Source: Volvariella volvacea V23
Taxonomy: Eukaryota > Basidiomycota > Agaricomycetes > Agaricales > Pluteaceae
DNA length: 64,000 bases
NCBI GenBank assembly: GCA_000349905.1
Contig: KB722739.1
Location: forward strand, 2,192,706 to 2,256,705
Direction: 5' to 3'
Below, one piece after another: positions 57,206 through 64,000 of this stretch. The position numbers and the translations under genes are program-made. A model generated the notes under the pieces. The model searched no databases, was not told the DNA's origin, and saw nothing but the letters and a program-made list of their open reading frames with translations. Each line of letters starts with the position of its first letter. Position 1 is the first letter of the stretch.

Positions 57206-58977
57206 ATGGCACCCTGCGGGAGCAAGTAAGTCCAGATTGCCTACGATGCCTTCCTTATCTAAACTGCAACACTCTACAGAATTTATCATTATAATGGGCT
57301 ATTTTACATCCGTGAATCATTTTACAGCAGTTACGAAGTGTGCTTGCCTAGAGGTGCACAACACCATTTGAAGTTGTAGAACCGCTGCTAACAGTTTTCT
57401 CGTGTCTAGTACTTGGCGTCGAGGTGATGAGGGAGCTTTGGGGGGTCGATTACCCATGATACTTGTCGTCCAAGCGACAGTGGCTTGACGGGGTGTACAA
57501 GTTTGGCACCGAGGACGTTGACGAAGAAGATGAAGACGGCGAGGACGCTTCATACTATTGGTGTGGTTCCTCCAAATCAATGCTAGTAAACTGGTCATAT
57601 ACCATTGACTTAGACGAAGAAGTCTTCTTGAGTGAGTCCCCATTAATCACCAAATACCCAATAATACCTGACCCTAGCTCTTGTGTCAACTCTAGTCAAT
57701 GACCACCCAATGTTCTCGCTGGCCAATCCCCCACCAAGAGGTGTATTTTTAGCATCCATTGGAGAGGACTCCTACGGACATATGGCTTGCGCTCCCAACA
57801 CTCTCGAAAAATATAGATACAATTGGACAGCTCCCCCCTTTGATGTGGAATAATCGACCATCGATTACAACCTCAACCTAAAGACCAACACTGCCGATAT
57901 TCACCATCTCCTTGGCCAATCGGCACCACTCTCACCGTCAGACGCCGTTCGGAAGCGAATCCTCGAGATATTTGTTGGATTTTCAATGCGCAATAGCACT
58001 GTGGGCAAGGCACTCCGACAGCTTGAACGTTGTAATACCTTGGATTGTGAGCCAGAGTCACTCTGTGGTCGCCTCGCTCGACTTTATCTCAGAACGTCTT
58101 TGCGTCCGATGCTGTACCCTCAACCTGAATTCCACATCCGGGGAGGCTATCAAGGAAGAGAAACCAGGGACGTGTTCTGGTTGGCACCTCGGCTGTGCGT
58201 CCACCTTCATACCCACTTGTACGACGAACGGAACTACGAGAGAGCATAGCGAATATTCAGAAGGAAATTTTGACGCGGGCTAGTCATCCGGGAATCTATT
58301 ACGGTATCATTTTCTCCTTCTTCCACTGTGTCGTCCTGTCAGTCGACACCACCGATGGTGTCATTACCCATACACCTGTTCTGCAATTCCTCCCATCATG
58401 GTACGCCAGTGACCCTGATACGCCTGAAATTACTGCGGTCGCGAGAGTTTGCTCTTATATCGCATTCGAAGCATCGATCTTGGCCTCGCAAGTGGAACAG
58501 CACAAACAGGATCGTCTTCATATCCCTGTAGAAATATGGGAAATTATCACAGGCCACCTTGAAGATTTCAAATCTCTCGGACAACTCTGTCAGGTTTCAC
58601 GAGCTTGTCGTGCAGCGGCAAACTCAATCCTCCGTTGGCCCCATGTTGGACGATATCGCCTTACTGAAGCCATCAAAGAGGACTCTCTTCCAAATAAACT
58701 TGAAAGCGACACGATCGATGGAGAGGCTGAGGAAACTTCCACACACACTGTATCGTTGCCGAAATGCGACCACCTTTCTGGATCGGATTTCTTAGCAATT
58801 GATCGAACCAAGAATCATTGTCGGTTCTTGGTTAGGATGAAGAATCATAATACTACACAGTCCCATGATGCCCGAGGTGCAATAGAAGTAAACGTGTGCC
58901 ACATTTTCCTGCCCTCCTCCTGGTATCAATCGTCGTTGTGTTGGTGGATTTTCTCGATGGCGAGTTTAGGTTCATAG
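57206..58977 (+). pseudogene. Decayed gene of an unnamed family with an F-box-like segment
   Basis: Coherent protein segments follow in order but are broken. MAPCGSK and a spliced YHYNGLFYIRESFYSSYEV come first. Then GVEVMRELWGVDYP-stop-YLSSKRQWLDG (TGA 57457-57459) and LVNWSYTIDLDEEVFL. Across an intron follow NDHPMFSLANPPPRGVFLAS and RYNWTAPPFDVE-stop (TAA 57851-57853). Then STIDYNLNLKTN, AVRKRILEIFVG, FWLAPRLCVHLHTHLYDERN, and a one-base frameshift near 58243-58248 into IANIQKEILTRASHPGIYYG. The end has PVEIWEIITGHLEDFKSLGQ, which looks like an F-box. Both stops are one C-to-T change away from CGA or CAA. I recall similar multi-copy hypothetical proteins in Agaricomycetes but cannot name the family. 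Confidence 0.65.
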
Positions 58978-59313
58978 TGTATGTTTGTCAGAATAGGATG
59001 CGTGACAATACCGCTCATCCTACACCTCCGATCTACGACTACTGCCCATCTAGCCACTCCACAATGCGAGGAAATATCATACAACCGCTAGCAACCAACC
59101 ATGTGGTCTGTGAAACGTCCACCTCCCATGATGATACACAACTACGTGTATCAAGGTAACGAAAAAATGAAAGGGAAAAAGAGAAGGAGCAGAGAGCCAT
59201 CTCATGCACCAAGTCCGTGTGAAAGCGCAAGGCATTTAATCATCATTGAACGGAATAACCGGAAGCCTATGGCGGTTTCTGTGATTGGCGAAGGAGAATA
59301 CAGGTCCTATAGA
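58978..59313. other. Intergenic, pseudogene to GST-1
   Basis: 3' ends of two convergent genes; nothing else seen. Confidence 0.45.
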
Positions 59314-60153
59314 CTACGGTACTGCGGCATACTTTTCCAACCCTTCAGCGATTCTGCCCCATCTACCACCATGCCACGAGGATATATCCTTCCACTCCCG
59401 GCTATCCTCTCCAAACATCTGCTTAATCCAACGAACATGGCCGCCGATGGCAAAGTCGACGAAGACAGGAGTATCACCAGTGACAAAGACCTGCCCTTCC
59501 CGTCCACCATTCGCAAACCAAGCATTAACATTTCCATACCCTTCTTCAACTTTCTTCCATTCCCTGTCCCAGTCTCCATTCTCTTTCCTTGGCACAGTAT
59601 CCTCGAACTTCTTCTTAAACAGGTATTCCTCCCTAGTCCTCCTGTAATACGCTTCGCTTTCGGGGTTTAGGAACGTATTAGCTTTCGGCAGCACAAACTG
59701 CCAGACAGAAGCCAAAGCCGTCGACCCAAAGCTCCCCACAAAGGCGGACTGCAAGACTCCCAACCCGCCGTCGACGTCGACCTTTGGCGTATTGGGGTAC
59801 TGCTCGTCAAGATACCGCGCAATCGCAAACGACTCGGCCACAACGCGCTTCGTGCTCGGATCGTATATGACGGGGAGGGTGTAGAGCTTTTCGTGGCCAA
59901 AGACGTTCACGTTGGTGTGGGCCGCTCCGATGCGCTTGCAGAGCTCGGGGATGTCTGGGTATTCCACCCACTCAGTTCTGTAGGGCAGTTTCTTGTAGTT
60001 CAGCGTGAACCTGCTCAGCGGCGTTAGACGGATCCAGCTGTGATGATAAAACCTGGCTTACCGCGCTTTCCACGTATTCGGGGACCATGCTGAGCCAGGA
60101 AGCGTCGACGGGATGTCGTAGAGGATAATGGTGTTTTCTTGCTCGCGGGACAT
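59314..60153 (-). CDS. Glutathione S-transferase 1 (fungal FuA/etherase-like)
   Basis: Conjugates or reduces with glutathione in the cytosol; relatives act on aromatic compounds. Two exons (60153-60062, 60010-59314) give 262 aa. The N-terminal thioredoxin-fold domain has ILYDIPSTLPGSAWSPNTWK, LNYKKLPYRTEWVEYPDIPE, YTLPVIYDP and VAESFAIARYLDEQYP (glutathione-binding ES motif). The helical C-terminal domain includes REEYLFKKKFEDTVPRKENG, VTGDTPVFVDFAIGGHVRWI and REWKDISSWHGGRWGR. The SPNTWK context, with Ser near the N-terminus, fits the Ser-type fungal GSTs related to LigE (recalled, class not certain). Tandem partner at 60588 with the same intron position. Confidence 0.9.
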
Positions 60154-60587
60154 TGCACGATGGAAACACTCGGAAGTTACCCAACTTATACGATACTGAA
60201 TGACTTGGAAGCGATCATGATGGCCCACCAGCTACTTAAAGATGTCAGAGACAATTGGATAATATCCGTGCCGTGGCTGCGTGCTGACGTAGACGCATGA
60301 TGACGATGATCACTAATCCTTCCAAGTAAATGGCTCCGCAGGGTCAAGGACGCGGAGGTGCAGAGGTTCTCGGTGCTCCACCTATCCATATGTGGATCTG
60401 TTTGTGATCGGCTAGTGGAATGAGAGGATCAATTGGTATTTGATTTTGATTTAGTTCAAGACGATAGTTATCTCTAATAACCATGGTGAATATAAAACTA
60501 GTGCTGCATTCAATAATTGCTATGACTCCAAAAGCGATGGGATCGCATCCACCATGATACTGGGCGGGTAACTAGAACGCCCTGGGA
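60154..60587. other. Intergenic between the two GST genes
   Basis: Promoter of GST-1 and 3' flank of GST-2; no other feature. Confidence 0.45.
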
Positions 60588-61435
60588 CTACAGCACAGCA
60601 GTATATGGCTCCAAACCGCCAATAAGTCTCCCCCATCTCCCTCCATGCCACGAGACTATGTCCCTCCACTCGCGACTATCTTCCCCAAAGATGAGTTTCA
60701 CCCAAGTAAGATATCCACCGATCACAAAGTCGGCAAACGTCGGTGAATCGCCAGTGACAAAGGCCTTTCCGTCCTGCCCTCCGCTGACGAACCACGCATC
60801 CACCTTTCCAAGACCCTCCTCAAAGTTCTTCCACTCCCGATCCCAATCTCCCGTCTCCTTCTTTGGCACAACCTCCTCCAGCTTCTTTTTGTAGACATAC
60901 CCCTCCCTGGTCCTCCTAAAATATTCTATCCCGTCCGGCGTCAGGATCTCAACAGTCTTGGGCATACTGAACTGCGAAAGGGCAGGCAGTACTGTCGGGC
61001 CAAAGGAGCTGATGAAGGTGTGCTGCAACACGCCAAACCCGCCCGCGACGTCGACGACCTTTGGTGTGTCGGGGTACTGCTCGTCGAGGTACCGCGCGAT
61101 GACGCTAGACTCTGTGACGACGCGCTTGGTGGTGGGGTCGTATATGACTGGGAGGGTGTAATGGTTGGCATTGCCATAGACGTTGGTCTCGGTGGGATTC
61201 GCGCCGATGCGCTTGCAGTGTTCTGCGATTTCGGAGTATGGAACCCATTCGGTCTTGTATGGGAGTTTCTTGTAGTTCAGGACGAGCCTGGAGTGGTGTT
61301 AGGCTCTGAATGCGTGGCAGGATGGACAAGAGAGGGTGCATACCTGATTTTCCATACGTTGGGAGACCAAGCGCGGTTGGGAAGTGCGGAGGGGATATCG
61401 TACAAGATGATGGTGTTGTCTTGGTTTGCAGACAT
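60588..61435 (-). CDS. Glutathione S-transferase 2 (fungal FuA/etherase-like)
   Basis: Tandem paralogue of GST-1. Two exons (61435-61344, 61287-60588) give 263 aa, with the intron at the same codon. Segments: ILYDIPSALPNRAWSPNVWK, LNYKKLPYKTEWVPYSEIAE, YTLPVIYDPTTKRVVTESS, VIARYLDEQYPDTPKVVDVA, REGYVYKKKLEEVVPKKETG, VTGDSPTFADFVIGGYLTWV, REWRDIVSWHGGRWGR. Both domains are complete. Differences from GST-1 are spread through the second domain, so substrate range may differ. Confidence 0.9.
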
Positions 61436-61493
61436 GTTGCTTATGCGTATGAGGGAGACGTACGCGATGATGCCCAGTTCCTAGACATCGCAG

Positions 61494-61501
61494 TATTTAT
61501 A
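61494..61501 (-). promoter_or_regulatory. TATA box of GST-2
   Basis: TATAAATA on the minus strand, about 60 bp before the ATG at 61435. Confidence 0.5.
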
Positions 61502-62031
61502 CGCACCAAGTCTTAGCTCATATCCTCGTTTTCACAATTAGATCCCGCAAGGCAGACGCAGTGCCGAGTACCCCAACGTTGCTCGAAGGGCCGTGGGAAA
61601 CTGGGATGAGCAAGACGAGCGACGGAATCTACTCGGAAGGCGCGTTTTGCAAACTGCTCTATAATCCGATGAGCAAGAGGGCGCAAGGGGCGATCCCCAA
61701 AAAAAGCGCTTACCAGGGCGGACACCAGGTGATCGTCGCTAAACCGCCCAAAACCTTTGTCAGCTTCCTAAAAACATCATTCAGCAAACCCCCTTCACGT
61801 GCACGGACTACGACCTGGCTACATGACAAAGAGCGCTATGACAAAGAGTGGAGATACAGAGTGCTATTCTTGAACAAGAAGGGATGATGGAGAGTTCTAG
61901 TGGCGGATGACACAGATGGTAAGCAAACAGTAACAAAAAACAAGAAAGCGACCAAGACAGCGATACAATGATTAACACTAGAGGGTATCATACTCTGTTC
62001 TTCTCATACACCAGCGGACAATGTCAAAACC
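61502..62031. other. Intergenic, GST-2 to kinesin
   Basis: An open plus frame of 108 codons (61561-61887) has no recognisable domain and no exon partner; not called. Confidence 0.4.
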
Positions 62032-64000
62032 TCACGGCGACAAGGGAACATTCTCCTTCTCAAGCAACGAAGCATCCTGCCATTCTGGCGAGGCGCTTAT
62101 TACGCTCTTCCCATCAAATCCCTCGTGGCCTTTCCCCATCATCTCACCAGACTCGATCCTCTCCATCAACGGAGGCCTAGGCGTTTGCATAACCACCTCT
62201 CCTCGTGGTGCATCAGGGAAGTTTGATATCAACTCCCCAAAGCTAACGTCACCATCCGTCATCCCCCACTCTTCCTCTTCTTCAATTATCAATTGCTGAT
62301 CAAGCAGGTTGGACTGGTCTGACATATCCTCCAGGGAGAATTTGAAGGGAGAAGGTGTCAGCTCTAGGTCGATGTCTAAACGAGGACCGAGGTGTGAGGC
62401 AGATTTGGATTTTGCGTTTGGAGTGGACGAGGAAGCAGCGTAAAGCATGGTCGAGGACATGGGAGGTGGTGACGCCGGTGGGGATGCTAGGAGAGGTGGA
62501 CCAATGGTTGGTATTGTAGGTGTCTGATTGCGCCTGGGTGACGCCGTAGCAATAGACGCAGAGAAGGACCGGGAAATCTGCCGGTTCTCATTAGAAGGCG
62601 TTGGCGGGATAGGCGGCAGCGACGAAGCCTTCGATAGTCCGATCCCATTACCAAACTGCGTTCGCTGCTGCTGGCGCTCCGCAAATGCAGCAGCCGCACC
62701 ACCGGGTGTCGGTAGCGGCGGTTGAAGTTTGGAAGTAGTAGACAACGGAGGGGAGGAGAACGAGAGCGAATCAAACTTGCTAACAAAGGCTGCCAACGCC
62801 CGTCTCTCGTCCTCCAGCCTTGTTCGAATCTGCAGAGCAAAGTAAGTCATCAGACAAGGTTAAAACTTGCGATCAGCATACCCGCTTCTCCCTCTCCAGC
62901 TCTCGAATAAGCTCGTCAGCCCACCGCTCCTTTTCCTCTCTCTTTCTAATCTCGCTCTCCAATTGCTCCTCCAACTCCCTCTCCCCACTTTGACCGCCAT
63001 ATCTCATCTTTTCCTCCAACTCCCGTATTCTTCTTTGCTGTTCTGTAATCAACTGGTCCTTCTCATCCTCGCTCTCCGGAACCTCAACCGGCTCCGGTGG
63101 CGGCTTGTTCATCAAGGCAGCTTCGAGAGACAGAATCTGAGATGCTTGAGATTCAATCTGCATCTTGGCAGACAACAATTCCTGGTGCAACTTTGGTAGA
63201 TGCGAGATGTATGCGCACGTATAGCAGCTGGCCAAGGCAAGAACGTACCTGGTAGGGCGACATGTCAAAGTCGATCTTCACAGGACTAGCCGGCCTCGAC
63301 TCCTTCGTTTCCTCAACCGTCTGACTCGTCAGAATCAACTTGGTCAACTGCTGGATCCGCGCGTTCAGATCGCGCATAGCCATAGACTCGTCTATTTGCT
63401 AGACACACAACTCAGCCACAAACGATGACGAAATCAAGTGTTGTAACCATACCTCGCGGGCAGACAACCTACGACGACGGACAGGCGCCTCAGCCTCGCG
63501 CTCCGCCAGCCTCTTCTTGAGCTCTTCAATCTCCTTTCGATACCTCTCGATGAGAGCATCCGTGTCCAAGATTTCCTTCTTCTGAGCGTTCAACTGTGAA
63601 AAACACGGTCAACCCAAAAGCTGCCGCAAACGGTGCACGTTGTGTCCGCTTACCTGCACGTTCTTAATCCTCTTGGCGAATAGCAGGGTACTTGTGCTCT
63701 CCCCAATGTAGTTCACGTCTGGGTTGATAGTACAGATAACACTGATCCGTGCATTTCCTGATAGTGAGGGCTGAAGCATTCGTGTGAGTTTCGAGTTCCG
63801 AAACGGGACGTGATCCCTTCATAGAGTGTCAAGGTAAACATTCACGACCGATCAGAGAAGTGTGAGTAGTCGACATACGATTTCTTCTTGGAAGCATTGT
63901 CGGCCAATGTACCAATGACTGTGCCCAGGGTAAGCAGACTGAGCGAGAATAGCAAGTGGTCAATGCAGGAAGCGTGAATGAGCTAGTAAAAGCACCTTGT
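62032..64000 (-). CDS. Kinesin motor protein, C-terminal part (gene continues beyond the right edge)
   Basis: Microtubule motor with an N-terminal head. The window holds the end of the head: SLLTLGTVIGTLADNASKKK (exon from 63938), then HVPFRNSKLTRMLQPSLSGN, ARISVICTINPDVNYIGEST and TLLFAKRIKNVQ. These match the kinesin motif HVPYRxSKLTRLLQ and the end of the motor. A neck and coiled coil follow: ILDTDALIERYRKEIEELKK, MRDLNARIQQLTKLI, LHQELLSAKMQIESQASQ, RRIRELEEKMRYGG, ELIRELEREKRIRTRLEDER. A Pro/Ser-rich tail ends EKENVPLSP at 62032. The last exon is 62829-62032. The motor end directly followed by the coiled coil resembles fungal kinesin-7 (Kip2/CENP-E-like), moderate confidence. Confidence 0.9.

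Noticed and set aside
61561..61887. 108-codon plus ORF between GST-2 and the kinesin gene
   Set aside because: No domain, no exon continuation; kept only as an intergenic note.

Overview
The window is nuclear DNA of a filamentous basidiomycete. Genes are cut by many short introns (about 45-65 bp, GT-AG, with exons down to 8 nt). Gene content is typical of Agaricomycetes: tyrosinase, a non-reducing PKS with tandem ACPs, DUF2235 hydrolases, tandem pectin methylesterases, tandem GSTs and a fused C2H2/Zn2Cys6 regulator. A plant-associated Cantharellales fungus of the Rhizoctonia/Ceratobasidium kind fits best, but that is inference. Most genes had to be assembled by hand from exons.

Layout. 1-2.5 kb: 3' part of a tyrosinase gene running off the left edge. 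2.9-12.8 kb: four head-to-tail NADPH-dependent alkenal/enone reductase-like (MDR) genes, A1-A4. A1-A3 each carry a different inactivating lesion and only A4 looks functional. 13.5-18.8 kb: two tandem DUF2235 alpha/beta-hydrolase genes. 19.0-25.7 kb (minus): an eight-exon NR-PKS of about 2112 aa (SAT-KS-AT-PT-ACP-ACP-TE). 25.7-28.3 kb: no recognisable gene. 28.3-31.5 kb: a zinc-finger regulator. 32.4-33.3 kb: a GFA-domain enzyme. 35.0-44.9 kb: two intron-containing tRNA-Ala genes, an MDR relic, two intact MDR genes of a second subtype (B1 minus, B2 plus), a Nop12-like nucleolar RNA-binding protein and a conserved unknown gene. 45-47 kb: apparently empty. 47.1-50.5 kb (minus): a possible mitochondrial protein of unknown function and an SDR oxidoreductase with two 8-nt exons. 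51.7-56.6 kb: two pectin methylesterase genes separated by an AT-rich TIR transposon of about 1.2 kb with a target-site duplication. 57.2-59.0 kb: a decayed F-box-like gene. 59.3-61.4 kb (minus): two tandem GST genes. 62.0-64 kb (minus): 3' part of a kinesin gene running off the right edge.

How it may fit together. The PKS, its neighbouring regulator, the MDR reductases, the tyrosinase and perhaps the GFA and DUF2235 genes could form a polyketide/phenolic gene cluster. Co-function is inferred only from proximity. The block is also shaped by local duplication and decay: MDR, DUF2235, PME, GST and tRNA-Ala are all in two or more copies, and at least five gene copies are broken.
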